A DNA stretch of 64,000 nt from Candidatus Defluviilinea proxima (GCA_016721115.1 JADKIW010000001.1:635501-699500); one strand, 5' to 3'. Counted from the stretch's first letter, positions 32,930-42,672 are shown. Translations and numbers: made by a program. The notes: generated by a model from the sequence alone, not told the origin.

Positions 32930-35900
32930 ATGTCCGATTATTTATTTCGCGGAAACCTTGCCAAGCTCGACCCTGATGTGTATGAACTGACACAACTCGA
33001 AGCCGAACGGCAGGCCCGCAAGTTGATTCTGATTGCGTCCGAATCCACTGCGCCGATGGCAGTGCGTGAGGCGTTGGCTTCTGCCTTCCAAAACATCTAT
33101 GCGGAAGGCTACCCCGATGAAGAGACTCGCTGGATGCACGAGGAAGAGATCCTCGATTACCCGATGCGGTTGGCACATTATCGTCGTTACAGTGACCCGC
33201 GCTACTACAAAGGCGTTGAATACGCGGACGTGGTCGAGGCGCTGGCTCGCCGACGCGCGGCAGAGACTTTCGCGGCGAACGGATATTCCGCAGATCAGAT
33301 CTATGTCAATGTGCAGGCGCTTTCGGGCGGACCCGCCAATAATGCGGTGTATCACGCGTTGATCGACCTCGGCAGTACCGTGATGGGACTTAACCTCTTG
33401 CACGGTGGACACCTCTCACATGGTTCATCGGTGAATCGTTCAGGGAAATGGTTCAAGGCGGTGCATTACACCATTGATGAGAACGAACGTATTGACTATG
33501 AAGCCATCCATGAATTGGCGATGGAACACAAACCCAAGTTGATGATCGCTGGCTACTCATCCTATTCATGGATGCCCGATTGGGAAAAGTTCAGAGCGAT
33601 TGCCGATGAAGTGGGCGCGTACTTGCTCACAGACATCTCACACATCGGCGGGCTTGTTGCGGCGGGCGTTGTGCCTTCACCGATTGGACATGCGCATGTA
33701 GTGATGTCCACCACGCACAAATCGATTGACGGGCCACGCGGGGCAGTCATCATGACCACGTACCCGGAGATCGCGAAGAAAATTGACAAAGCCGTCTTCC
33801 CCGGTGAACAGGGCGGACCACACGTCAACGTGTTCGCGGGGTTGGCATTGACGTTCAAATTGACGCAGACAAAGCAATTCAAGCAATTGCAAGAACAGAC
33901 TCTCAAGAACGCCAAAGCGATGGCAGACCAATTCACCAAGCGCGGACTGCGCGTGCCATTTGGTGGTACGAACACACACCTCGTCAATGTGGATTGCACG
34001 AGCATCGTCGGTGAAGATGGCACGAAACTCAGCGGTGACCAGGCCTCACGCATTTTGGATATCGTTGGTGTGGTGATCAATCGCAACACGATCCCCGGCG
34101 ACAAGAACTCGATGGACCCGAGCGGAATTCGTTTGGGGACGCCGTGGATCACACAGCGTGGCTTCGATGAGAAGAAGACTCGCGAGCTGGCAGACATCAT
34201 GGCGGATGTACTTCTCGCATGTGCACCACACAGCGTGGACACCGTCCGCAAGGGCAAACAGCGCCGCGCAAAGTTGGACTTCAAAGTATTGAACGATGCC
34301 AAGTTGAAGATCCGCAAGCTGACGGAGAGCGCAGGCATTGACTTTAAGTACAAGGCACATGGGTATCCGCACTTCTATTACATTGACGATAAATCCACGA
34401 CTGGCGTGTTTGAGATCACCGGTTACCGCGTGCGGCAGATGTTGGATTTCGCTGTGTCGTCTGACCTGAGCGCGTTGAAAGAAGGCGAGTCACAAGCAAC
34501 GACGATCGCTACTCCAAAAGGAGTTGTGAAAGGCACGCTCACTTGCGTGGACATGGGCGCATACTTGTTGCAAGTGCCCGTTGCAAAAGCTGGTGTCGTT
34601 GCTACGTGGTTGCGCGATCTATCTGATGGGTACACATCGTTCAATTTGGATGGCAAAAAAGATTTCAGTGCAAAGAGAATGCCTGGCCCTTCGTTGGTCA
34701 CGGATTGGAAAGCGGACAAGCGCATCGGTAAGAAGATAGCGGTCAAGGGTGAAGAAAAAGTTTGGTATGTTGGCATCGACTCAAAGTCCAAGAAAGAGGC
34801 GCTGCCGCCCTTTGTGTGGAATGAGGTCAGTGAGGTAGGGGCGGATGGTCATCCGCCCTTACAGAAAACAGCGCTGAATCAAGTCCATCGAGACCTCGGC
34901 GGCAGGATGGTCCCCTTTGCGGGTTGGGAAATGCCTGTGCAGTATTCGGGTATTTTCGAGGAGCATCTTGCCACGCGCAATGCGGCGGGCTTGTTCGATG
35001 TTTCGCACATGGGCGTGTACGATGTGCGCGGCGCGGATGCGGCTTCGTTTTTGGATGCGGTCTGCGGCAATGACTGCGGCGGGCTGAACCCTGGCGAGAG
35101 CCTTTACACGCATTTCCTGACGCCCGATGCGGATGTGATCGACGATACGCTCGTCTATCGCCGCGGCTGGGATGATTATCTCGTGGTGGTGAACGCGTCG
35201 AACGATGACAAGGATCGGACGTGGCTCGAAAGCGTGCGCGATGGAAAGGTGCGGATCGATAACGCGCGTCCTTCTGCGCGGACGTTTGGGTACAACGCCG
35301 AGATACGGAATCTTCGGGACGCCTCTTCTGGCGACGCCATGCGCGTGGACATTGCCCTGCAAGGACCGAAGAGCCGCGACATTCTGTTAGCGATGGGCGT
35401 GGACAGTGAATCACGTGAGCGCATCATGAAGTTGAAGCGGACCGAGTTGTGCGATGCGGTTGTTGGCGGATTTGACTTGATCGTCTCACGCACAGGTTAC
35501 ACGGGCGAGAAGATGGCGTTCGAGTTGTTCGTGCATCCCGAGCGTGCCGTGGACTTTTGGAATGCGGTCTTGAAAGCAGGCGAGCAGTACGGAGTCAAGC
35601 CGATCGGTTTGGGCGCAAGAGACTCATTGCGCACCGAGGCGGGACTTCCGTTGTATGGTCATGAGATGGGATTGGGTTCAGGTAAATTTGACGGCAAAGA
35701 TTTAGGTGTCGCCGAAGGCGGATTCGGTTCGTACGTCAAAACATACAAGCCGTGGTTCATCGGTCGCGATGCGTATGTGGCGCGCGAGAAAGAGCGCAAG
35801 GGAGTCGTCATCCGCTTTACGTTCGACGAACAACGCACGCGTATGGCGCACAACGGTGACCCTGTGGTCAACGAAAAAGGCGAACGCATTGGCTTCGTCA

Positions 35901-36058
35901 CCTCCTGCGCCATTGACGGACAGCGCTTCATCACAGGCCAGGCATACGTGGACTTGGCGTACACGAAGATCGGCACGCCCATCGGTATCCATCAAGGCGG
36001 GAATACGGAACGTCCCGCTGGGATGGCGAAGGTGGTGAGCAGGTTCGCGAAGTTGTAA
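32930..36058 (+). CDS. Serine hydroxymethyltransferase-GcvT fusion protein
   Basis: A 1042-residue fusion. Residues about 1-450 match SHMT, which makes glycine and 5,10-methylene-THF from serine; the PLP lysine (near 264) is in VVMSTTHKSIDGPRGAV. Residues about 450-630 (containing TPKGVVKGTLTCVDMGAYLL) are an extra segment I do not recognise. Residues about 650-1042 are GcvT-like, starting ALNQVHRDLGGRMVPFAGWEMPVQYSG and with RDSLRTEAGLPLYG. A REP-like palindrome at 34835-34862 encodes residues about 636-645 at the domain boundary. GGAG precedes the ATG. It would couple serine use and one-carbon transfer. Whether both active sites work is unknown. Confidence 0.88.
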   Translation: MSDYLFRGNLAKLDPDVYELTQLEAERQARKLILIASESTAPMAVREALASAFQNIYAEGYPDEETRWMHEEEILDYPMRLAHYRRYSDPRYYKGVEYADVVEALARRRAAETFAANGYSADQIYVNVQALSGGPANNAVYHALIDLGSTVMGLNLLHGGHLSHGSSVNRSGKWFKAVHYTIDENERIDYEAIHELAMEHKPKLMIAGYSSYSWMPDWEKFRAIADEVGAYLLTDISHIGGLVAAGVVPSPIGHAHVVMSTTHKSIDGPRGAVIMTTYPEIAKKIDKAVFPGEQGGPHVNVFAGLALTFKLTQTKQFKQLQEQTLKNAKAMADQFTKRGLRVPFGGTNTHLVNVDCTSIVGEDGTKLSGDQASRILDIVGVVINRNTIPGDKNSMDPSGIRLGTPWITQRGFDEKKTRELADIMADVLLACAPHSVDTVRKGKQRRAKLDFKVLNDAKLKIRKLTESAGIDFKYKAHGYPHFYYIDDKSTTGVFEITGYRVRQMLDFAVSSDLSALKEGESQATTIATPKGVVKGTLTCVDMGAYLLQVPVAKAGVVATWLRDLSDGYTSFNLDGKKDFSAKRMPGPSLVTDWKADKRIGKKIAVKGEEKVWYVGIDSKSKKEALPPFVWNEVSEVGADGHPPLQKTALNQVHRDLGGRMVPFAGWEMPVQYSGIFEEHLATRNAAGLFDVSHMGVYDVRGADAASFLDAVCGNDCGGLNPGESLYTHFLTPDADVIDDTLVYRRGWDDYLVVVNASNDDKDRTWLESVRDGKVRIDNARPSARTFGYNAEIRNLRDASSGDAMRVDIALQGPKSRDILLAMGVDSESRERIMKLKRTELCDAVVGGFDLIVSRTGYTGEKMAFELFVHPERAVDFWNAVLKAGEQYGVKPIGLGARDSLRTEAGLPLYGHEMGLGSGKFDGKDLGVAEGGFGSYVKTYKPWFIGRDAYVAREKERKGVVIRFTFDEQRTRMAHNGDPVVNEKGERIGFVTSCAIDGQRFITGQAYVDLAYTKIGTPIGIHQGGNTERPAGMAKVVSRFAKL
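34835..34862. repeat. REP-like palindrome in frame at the SHMT-GcvT junction
   Basis: GTAGGGGCGGATG with CATCCGCCCTTAC around two bases. It lies exactly between the linker and the start of the GcvT domain and encodes V-G-A-D-G-H-P-P-L. It has the same end and inner pattern as the palindrome at 61437. Confidence 0.88.
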
Positions 36059-36074
36059 TAAATTGGTATAAATA

Positions 36075-36115
36075 ATAAATGGGACAACCTGATATATGTA
36101 GGTTGTCCCATTTAT
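36075..36115. terminator. Bidirectional terminator
   Basis: Perfect 16-base arms ATAAATGGGACAACCT (36075-36090) and its complement (36100-36115) between the convergent SHMT-GcvT gene and the surface-protein gene. Confidence 0.88.
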
Positions 36116-36162
36116 GTTATCTAAATCCCACGTTAACTAGATCGAATTTTGTGATGGTTTTT

Positions 36163-39100
36163 TCATGGGGTGCTATATACCTTCACGCTTGTGATGTCGA
36201 CTGTGAATGGACCCGAATACCAGAAGCGTGTATGGAGGGTGCCAACTGAAGCATTGGAGTTGAGCCCGGGGAAGTTCGAGAGTGGAATGCAAGCTGTCTG
36301 CACTCCATTCAAGCCATTCTGCCCATAGTTGGACAAACTGACATACTTCCAACCTGACTGGTCAAAGATGATCGCTGATGCATCGCCACCAAGAGCATTC
36401 AATCCATGCAAATCATAGGTGGCACAAACCCTTACCTTACCTTGCAAGGCATTAGAACTAATACTCTGGTAAAGCTCTGCAGCGCCATTGTTCCCAACCA
36501 AATGCCAGGGTTGAGTCAGTAATTCAGTCCCTGAGCTAGCAGTGGTAGATGTTGGCGTTGCAGTCTTTGTAGGGCTGGAACTTGGAGTTGGAGTTCTTGT
36601 TTTAGTGGGACTTGCCACTGGTGTTGGTGTCTTTGTTTTGGTAGGGGTCAGTGTTGATCCAACAGTTGCAGTTGGCAACGGAGTATTGGTCTTTGTTGGT
36701 GTGAAAGTCGGAACAGGTGTAAAGGTGCTGGTTGGCACCAGAGTGGGCGTTGATGACGGTACCAAGGTTGCAGTTGGCAATGGAGTGTTGGTCTCTGTCT
36801 GTGTAAAGGTTGGAACCGGTGTAAGCGTATTGGTTGATGCAAGAGTGGGCGTTTGGGTGGAATTTACTTGCGAGACAATATTCACGCTGTCGATGTAAAC
36901 ACATCCTTGATAAGGACTACTGCTTCCAATGTGGAAACCAAACCGATGTGTGGGTGTAACAAAACCTAAACCTGACAAATCCCAAGTCAATGTTGTCCAT
37001 GTTCCAGGTGTTAGTCCAGTGAAGGAAGATTCATACCATCCCCAGTTAGCATCCAGAAGATAGATTGATGAACTAATATCATTGTATCCGGCAGGCACAT
37101 ACAACCTTGCTGTAATAGTGTCGCCTGCGGTTACCTCCTTGTCCACAAAAGCATAACCATCATCCCATCCTCCCCCTGGAAAGTTGGATGTTGCGCACAG
37201 TGAGTGGGTGCCCAAAAAGGCATTGCTGGTTGTGTTGGTAACACTTGTGATTGATTCTACGCTCGACCAGCCTTGTGTAGTTCCTCCTTCAAAACTGTAC
37301 AATGAAGAATCGACTGATGGCTGATTTACTGTTCCAGTCGCAACTGGCGTTGAAATGGCTATTGGCGTAGGTGTGGAAATCAAGGTGTTTGTTGGGGTCG
37401 GAGAATTCACTCCAGAGGTGACATTCACACTATCAATGTAAACACATCCTTGGTAGGAACTACTGCTTCCGATGTGAAAACCAAACCGATGTGTGGGTGT
37501 AACAAAACCTAAACCTGACAAATCCCAAGTCAATGTTGTCCATGTTCCAGGTGTTAGTCCAGTGAAGGAAGATTCATACCATCCCCAGTTAGCATCCAGA
37601 AGATAGATCGATGAACTGATGTCAGTGTACCCAGCAGGCACATACAACCTTGCTGTAATAGTGTCACCTACGGTTACATCCTTGTCCACAAAAGCATAAC
37701 CATCATCCCATCCTCCCCCTGGAAAGTTGGATGTTGCGCACAGTGAGTGGGTGCCCAAAAAGGCATTGTTGGTTGTGTTGGTGACACTTGTGATTGATTC
37801 TACGCTCGACCAGCCTTGAGTAGTTCCTCCTTCAAAACTGTACAATGAAGAATCAGTTGACGACTGATTTACTGTTCCAGTCGCAACAGGTGTTGAAGTC
37901 GACATTATGGTTGGCGTCAATGTCGGAGTTGGGGTATTGGTAACGGGCAAATTGAGTTCTTCTGCTGAGGGTGAAATGCCTGTTTTCACATTGCCCCAAC
38001 TTTTCTGAAAGTAATTAGCCGGGATGATTTGATTCCCGAAGCCGGGTCCAGACATGGCTAATTTCCATGGACCACAATTAACCCACATGTTGCGAGCGTC
38101 CATCCAATGCCAGCCTGCTTTCAAGTCCAGCGAACCTATCGTCGCCCAGCGTTCTCCAGTGTAACCATCAAAACGTCCTACTTCGACACCGTCGATGTAT
38201 AAGCGATATCCGTCGTTGGTATATACATTAAAGGTCCAGTTACCTGTCGATGGTATATAGATGCGACCTCTGTACTTGTCTGAATCGTCAAAAGAGCTAT
38301 TAAGTTTGGTATTGTGATTCAATGGTGACTCACAACTATTATTGAAATCTATAGCCTGATTGTATTCCCAAGTTCCGCCCCACGACTCCCACCACTTATC
38401 ACGGTACATATCAACATACCAGCCATTTGGCAAACTGAAAGTTGGTGGAACACCTGCGCTTGGGTTTCCATAATACAGGTAATATGACGTATCAGTTCCG
38501 GGATAAATATCTGAGAGCAATTGGAACTCGACATCCCAGCTAGACGCATAAATACGCTGCACTTCCTGCCATGTATTTGCGGAAAGACGTCGAACAACTC
38601 GTAGGTCATTGTGATCCGCGCGTATTTTCCCTTCTGCGACCAGAGTTTCTAGGTCTATCCCGTCAACTTTAATGAGCATCCCAGCTTTCAAGTCATCATT
38701 CGTCGTAATTACCAATGGGCGTCGGTATAAGTAGGTGCTATCCCATGAATATCCTGTTTGGATCGGAAGTGCTGGAATAGACTGAGGAACGGATGTAGGC
38801 TGTTGAGGATCGTATAATGGTGGAGACAGAGTAAAGTGTATGGTATTCCCGAAGCCACTCTCTGCACCACGGCTATCTCTAGCCTTGACATGCCACTGAT
38901 AACCAAAATATTGACCATAGATAGTAGTTGGACGCCAACAAGTTCCGTTGATCCAACCACTATTATCTAGCACGGCACTCTGATAAATCTCAGCATAATA
39001 TTGGACCGAGTCACCATCCGGATCGCCAACAGCACTCCAACATAATTCGGGAGCTTGTTGGCTGTGAATTTCAGCCCAATCGTTGGGGGCCAGTGGTGTG

Positions 39101-40260
39101 GGGGATGAAGGGGCACGATTCGGCATCCCCACACTAATATGAATAATCGCTTGAGGTCCAATATGGTTTCCGCCAACCCGCAATTGCCAAACAACTTGAT
39201 AATTGCCAGGTGAATTCGGCGCCGTCATTTGAAAGCCAGCATCATTACTTACATTAAACGTATAAGTCTGTCCCGTGCCAACGTAGCTCTTGACAGCTTG
39301 AACCGGCCAGGCACCAAGTGTATTGCTCTGATCTTCAGGCGTAGCATGGAGATGGTCGCCACGTGCAGGGTCAAGATAGCCAGAGGTTACACGAATTGTT
39401 ACCGATGGGTTGAATTTTTCTCCAGGCTGAACATTATGATTGGAAACACTTACCAACTCAATACCGTTTTGAGCAGGCGGTGGTGGGTTTCCTACGTTAA
39501 GCCATATAATTGATGCTTGTTGGGACTGTCCAGCAGTCAGATTGGCTGATACTTGGCCAGAAATGCCATTGATGGTAGCAGAGATTGTTACTGAACCAGC
39601 AGGCACACTATCAAACCCATAAGCTCCCGATGTATCTGTAGTAGTTGTAGATGTAAACGCACCATTTGAAAGGGTCACATTAGCGCCGCTAACCAACTGG
39701 CCTGAAGAATACTTAACTAATCCTCCAATTCCTCCGCCTAACCAACAATGTAACTGTAACAGATTATCAGGGTGTTCACTTATATACAGATCGGAAAAAC
39801 GAGAATCTAAAGGGTCTAGTAGCCATCGTTTCTCAACAAGTACACGATAAGTATTTGCTGGTACTATATTTCCATTCCACGTGTCTGTCCCAGGTTCCTG
39901 AACCACCCAATCGTCTACATCAGATTGAGGAAGCCAACTTTGATTAGTAAATACATGTATGGTTCCATCTTCTTTTCTAACAAACATAGGTGCAGGCGAG
40001 GGGATATGCAAATCAATAAAATAATGAGGTTCGGGGATATTTAAAAAGTTTGGTATCCGTACCGAACCTTGTCTAGCGGAGTCTACCAGGCAAGTGCCTT
40101 CATATTGAGTTTGGATAACTGGGTTTACTGGCAAAGGTACACCTGTCATTCCAAGTGTAGAAAATAACATTCCTGTGAGTACAATTCCTTCCATGAATTT
40201 ACGCATCAGAGAAACCCATACAACTTTTTTGCTAGGCTTTGATTTATTAGATATGTTCAT
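36163..40260 (-). CDS. Large secreted multi-domain surface protein
   Basis: A 1365-residue protein with an N-terminal signal segment (about residues 18-45). It has a carboxypeptidase-regulatory-like beta domain (GLVKYSSGQLVSGANV), an Ig-like domain with GAWPVQAVKSYVGTGQ also seen in the divergent gene, a fibronectin-like block, a PA14-type domain (WNFNVYTNDGYRLYIDGV), two near-identical carbohydrate-binding-like domains (LYSFEGGTTQGW) and a long Thr/Pro linker (about 1130-1250) before a final beta domain. It probably binds glycans at the cell surface. The repeat copies are about 543 bases apart. Its promoter region is shared with the sensor gene at 40401. Confidence 0.85.
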   Translation of the reverse strand: MNISNKSKPSKKVVWVSLMRKFMEGIVLTGMLFSTLGMTGVPLPVNPVIQTQYEGTCLVDSARQGSVRIPNFLNIPEPHYFIDLHIPSPAPMFVRKEDGTIHVFTNQSWLPQSDVDDWVVQEPGTDTWNGNIVPANTYRVLVEKRWLLDPLDSRFSDLYISEHPDNLLQLHCWLGGGIGGLVKYSSGQLVSGANVTLSNGAFTSTTTTDTSGAYGFDSVPAGSVTISATINGISGQVSANLTAGQSQQASIIWLNVGNPPPPAQNGIELVSVSNHNVQPGEKFNPSVTIRVTSGYLDPARGDHLHATPEDQSNTLGAWPVQAVKSYVGTGQTYTFNVSNDAGFQMTAPNSPGNYQVVWQLRVGGNHIGPQAIIHISVGMPNRAPSSPTPLAPNDWAEIHSQQAPELCWSAVGDPDGDSVQYYAEIYQSAVLDNSGWINGTCWRPTTIYGQYFGYQWHVKARDSRGAESGFGNTIHFTLSPPLYDPQQPTSVPQSIPALPIQTGYSWDSTYLYRRPLVITTNDDLKAGMLIKVDGIDLETLVAEGKIRADHNDLRVVRRLSANTWQEVQRIYASSWDVEFQLLSDIYPGTDTSYYLYYGNPSAGVPPTFSLPNGWYVDMYRDKWWESWGGTWEYNQAIDFNNSCESPLNHNTKLNSSFDDSDKYRGRIYIPSTGNWTFNVYTNDGYRLYIDGVEVGRFDGYTGERWATIGSLDLKAGWHWMDARNMWVNCGPWKLAMSGPGFGNQIIPANYFQKSWGNVKTGISPSAEELNLPVTNTPTPTLTPTIMSTSTPVATGTVNQSSTDSSLYSFEGGTTQGWSSVESITSVTNTTNNAFLGTHSLCATSNFPGGGWDDGYAFVDKDVTVGDTITARLYVPAGYTDISSSIYLLDANWGWYESSFTGLTPGTWTTLTWDLSGLGFVTPTHRFGFHIGSSSSYQGCVYIDSVNVTSGVNSPTPTNTLISTPTPIAISTPVATGTVNQPSVDSSLYSFEGGTTQGWSSVESITSVTNTTSNAFLGTHSLCATSNFPGGGWDDGYAFVDKEVTAGDTITARLYVPAGYNDISSSIYLLDANWGWYESSFTGLTPGTWTTLTWDLSGLGFVTPTHRFGFHIGSSSPYQGCVYIDSVNIVSQVNSTQTPTLASTNTLTPVPTFTQTETNTPLPTATLVPSSTPTLVPTSTFTPVPTFTPTKTNTPLPTATVGSTLTPTKTKTPTPVASPTKTRTPTPSSSPTKTATPTSTTASSGTELLTQPWHLVGNNGAAELYQSISSNALQGKVRVCATYDLHGLNALGGDASAIIFDQSGWKYVSLSNYGQNGLNGVQTACIPLSNFPGLNSNASVGTLHTRFWYSGPFTVDITSVKVYSTP
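36881..37892 (-). repeat. Near-identical 543-base tandem domain repeat
   Basis: The stretch starting at 36881 recurs at 37424 with few changes over about 465 bases. It encodes the two carbohydrate-binding-like domains. High similarity suggests recent duplication or gene conversion. Confidence 0.8.
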
Positions 40261-40343
40261 GTTGTTTCTCCTTCAAATGTTATAGCTGGACAATTAGTAA
40301 ATTATCATCAGTTGCATAGTACTCCTAAAAGTTTTTTTGTGAT

Positions 40344-40372
40344 GCAATTACACTGTAAAAGCACTGTATAAT
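40344..40372 (+). promoter_or_regulatory. Putative promoter of the sensor gene
   Basis: TATAAT at 40367-40372 with an unclear -35 near 40344-40349. The 140-base gap is shared with the divergent surface-protein gene and includes an AAGGAG ribosome binding site for that gene on the minus strand at about 40266-40272. Confidence 0.4.
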
Positions 40373-40400
40373 CACTGCAATTCGCTATCAGGGCTGTACA

Positions 40401-42512
40401 ATGAATTCTATTCCTATACCTGACGAAATAATAACCGACATAGGTGATGCTTTAGCCAATTTGAATTCGCCGCTTCAGCTAGGTGAATCCAAATTGCTTT
40501 CATTCAACATAGTTATCAAGTATGAACAAGAAAATCCAGCGGCATTGCCGTATCAAGCCTTAAAAGCTGTACTGGCTAATATTCTAGAAACACTTGAAAA
40601 AGAGAACCCAGACTATGCTGATATTCTGCGTGGTAGATTCTGGGAAGGGTTAAGCCCCAAGGATATGATAGCAAAAGGACGCCCGAAACGATGGGCAGAA
40701 AGGACTTTTTATAATTACCTGAGGAAAGCTAAAGATGAGTTCTTTTCTCTTTTCTGGCAGAGGGAGCAGAGCATCACACAAAATATTCAATCTGAATCAT
40801 CAGTTTCTTTAGATGTAAAGGAAATGAATTCTGAAGAAAATAATAACAATGGAGAGCCGAGAGTATTTAGTCGTTTAGTGCTGATCCTTCTTTTGGTTGC
40901 TTTTGCTGTTGGCGCATTATTTTTTATCATTTCAAATAGCGGCAAGAAATTACCCGTACAAACTTCAACGTCAACATTAACAGAAACATCAACGCCGGTA
41001 ACATTGTCTCCAACAGCTACAGATGTTATTCCCGCTCCTACAAGCCAAATTTCAGTTTGTGGTGAAGCAAGCCAAACGCCGGTGGATTTAGGGCTTCCTA
41101 GGTTCATCAGAAGCCAAGGACTTAGCAACTTCAATACTGAAAATACACCAGGCATCCTGAATAACACTGTCCGCGCATTGGCTATTGATCAAACAGGGCT
41201 TTGGATTGGTTATTTTGCGTCTGACAATAATTCAACAACAGGGGTAGGACATTATGATAAGAAGAACTTGTTCAATTGCGATTTTTCGAAAATCGCTGGA
41301 AGTCAAAATATCAATTCAATCGTTGTAAGTCAATCAGGTACACTTTGGATAGGCACAGAAAAAAATGGGGTGTTGTCATTTGATGGTAAAGAATGGCACC
41401 ACTATACAACCAATGACGGACTACCAAGCAATGAAGTATTCAAACTAGTTTTTGGTGATCAGGGAATTCTATGGGTTGGCACATGGGAAGGCGTGGCAAA
41501 GTTTGACGGGAAATATTGGAGTGTCCCATATCAAGTACAAAATGACACAATATTTAATAACCATGTGAGCTCAATTGAGTTTGATAGCGAACAAAACATA
41601 TGGGTTGGACATATACGTGATGGGGTAAGTGAGTACCGACAGTCGGACAATAAATGGATTTACTATACAGTAACAACTGAAAACGGGTTGGCAGGAGATG
41701 AAATACGGAGTATCGTTATCCGTCGTGAAAACGCAGAAAATCCTGAATCAATTTGGTTTGCAACCATAGATGGTGGCATTAGCCGTTTCGAACAAGGAAA
41801 ATGGACAGTTTATCGAGTGAAAGAAGGTCTCCCTAGCAATGATGTAAGAGCCTTAGCATTGGATCGCTATAATCGCATATGGGCTGCAACAGCAAAAGGC
41901 GTTGTTTATTTTGATAACAAAGTTTGGAAGGTCTATAATACTTTGGATACTTCCGTCATAGCAATCGGAAGCAGTTGTCCAGATGCTCCATGCCCGTTCG
42001 ATGATGATCACGTTTGGACAGGTACACAAACAATGGGGCTTACTCATTCCCGCCTGCCTTTGCCAGACTCTGTCCTTAAAGTGACAAGTATTTGCTTTGT
42101 GACATTTGAAAGAGAGCGGACATGCCCATCACTTTCATTTGACACTTCATCGTCTACACCAATCGTAACGGCTGTGTATCCCACATCACTTAAAGTTGGA
42201 AATACTTTACGTTTTGAAATTACTGTTTCTCCTGAAGGAATATATGAACTTAGAGAAGATCGTGGCGATTTCATGTCCAATGCCGATGATAACGATTTCA
42301 ATTTGTTTGGAGCCTGGCCAGTCATTGGGGTAAAAGGAACTATTGAAACAGGACAACCTTACACATTTACAGACTATGATAATCCGTTAGTTGCACCTAA
42401 TCTACCTGATGGGGTACAAGAAAAGCAATTTGTTAGCACTTGGAGAATGTGGATGCATACAAGGTATGTAGGACCTGTCATTCAATTGATATTTACTGTA
42501 AAAAATAATTAA
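40401..42512 (+). CDS. One-component sensor: HTH domain, membrane span, beta-propeller
   Basis: A 703-residue protein. Residues about 70-120 hold a helix-turn-helix-like region (ILRGRFWEGLSPKDMIAKG, RTFYNYLRKAKDEFF) that resembles a sigma-like or response-type DNA-binding domain. A membrane helix lies at about 154-176 (RLVLILLLVAFAVGALFFII). Outside follows a Ser/Thr linker and a two-component-regulator propeller with repeats such as WHHYTTNDGLPSNEVFKLVFG, DGKYWS and KWTVYRVKEGLPSNDV. The C-terminus has an Ig-like domain (FGAWPVIGVKGTIETGQPYTF) that also occurs in the divergent surface protein. It may sense an external ligand and control transcription across the membrane. Confidence 0.8.
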   Translation: MNSIPIPDEIITDIGDALANLNSPLQLGESKLLSFNIVIKYEQENPAALPYQALKAVLANILETLEKENPDYADILRGRFWEGLSPKDMIAKGRPKRWAERTFYNYLRKAKDEFFSLFWQREQSITQNIQSESSVSLDVKEMNSEENNNNGEPRVFSRLVLILLLVAFAVGALFFIISNSGKKLPVQTSTSTLTETSTPVTLSPTATDVIPAPTSQISVCGEASQTPVDLGLPRFIRSQGLSNFNTENTPGILNNTVRALAIDQTGLWIGYFASDNNSTTGVGHYDKKNLFNCDFSKIAGSQNINSIVVSQSGTLWIGTEKNGVLSFDGKEWHHYTTNDGLPSNEVFKLVFGDQGILWVGTWEGVAKFDGKYWSVPYQVQNDTIFNNHVSSIEFDSEQNIWVGHIRDGVSEYRQSDNKWIYYTVTTENGLAGDEIRSIVIRRENAENPESIWFATIDGGISRFEQGKWTVYRVKEGLPSNDVRALALDRYNRIWAATAKGVVYFDNKVWKVYNTLDTSVIAIGSSCPDAPCPFDDDHVWTGTQTMGLTHSRLPLPDSVLKVTSICFVTFERERTCPSLSFDTSSSTPIVTAVYPTSLKVGNTLRFEITVSPEGIYELREDRGDFMSNADDNDFNLFGAWPVIGVKGTIETGQPYTFTDYDNPLVAPNLPDGVQEKQFVSTWRMWMHTRYVGPVIQLIFTVKNN

Positions 42513-42636
42513 CGCTTAGGAGAGATTGCCATGAGGAGGAAGGGAGAGAGCGGCGGACCTAACCCCGAGAGTGGTGATTTTTCGGTGTGATGATAAATCC
42601 CGCTATCAAAATACTAGCGAGTTTCCCAGTAAAAGC

Positions 42637-42672
42637 GCGGTATAGTAGATGCGATCGAACAGGAGGTTCATT
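42637..42672 (+). promoter_or_regulatory. Promoter and ribosome binding site before the SGNH hydrolase
   Basis: A TATAGT -10-like box lies near 42640-42645, and AGGAGG at 42661-42666 sits six bases before the GTG at 42673. The ribosome binding site decides the GTG start against an ATG at 42649. Confidence 0.55.

Noticed and set aside
36542..36898. Plus-strand Val/Gly-rich frame opposite the surface-protein linker
   Set aside because: It is the antisense shadow of the Thr/Pro-rich repeat linker; no ribosome binding site or family match.
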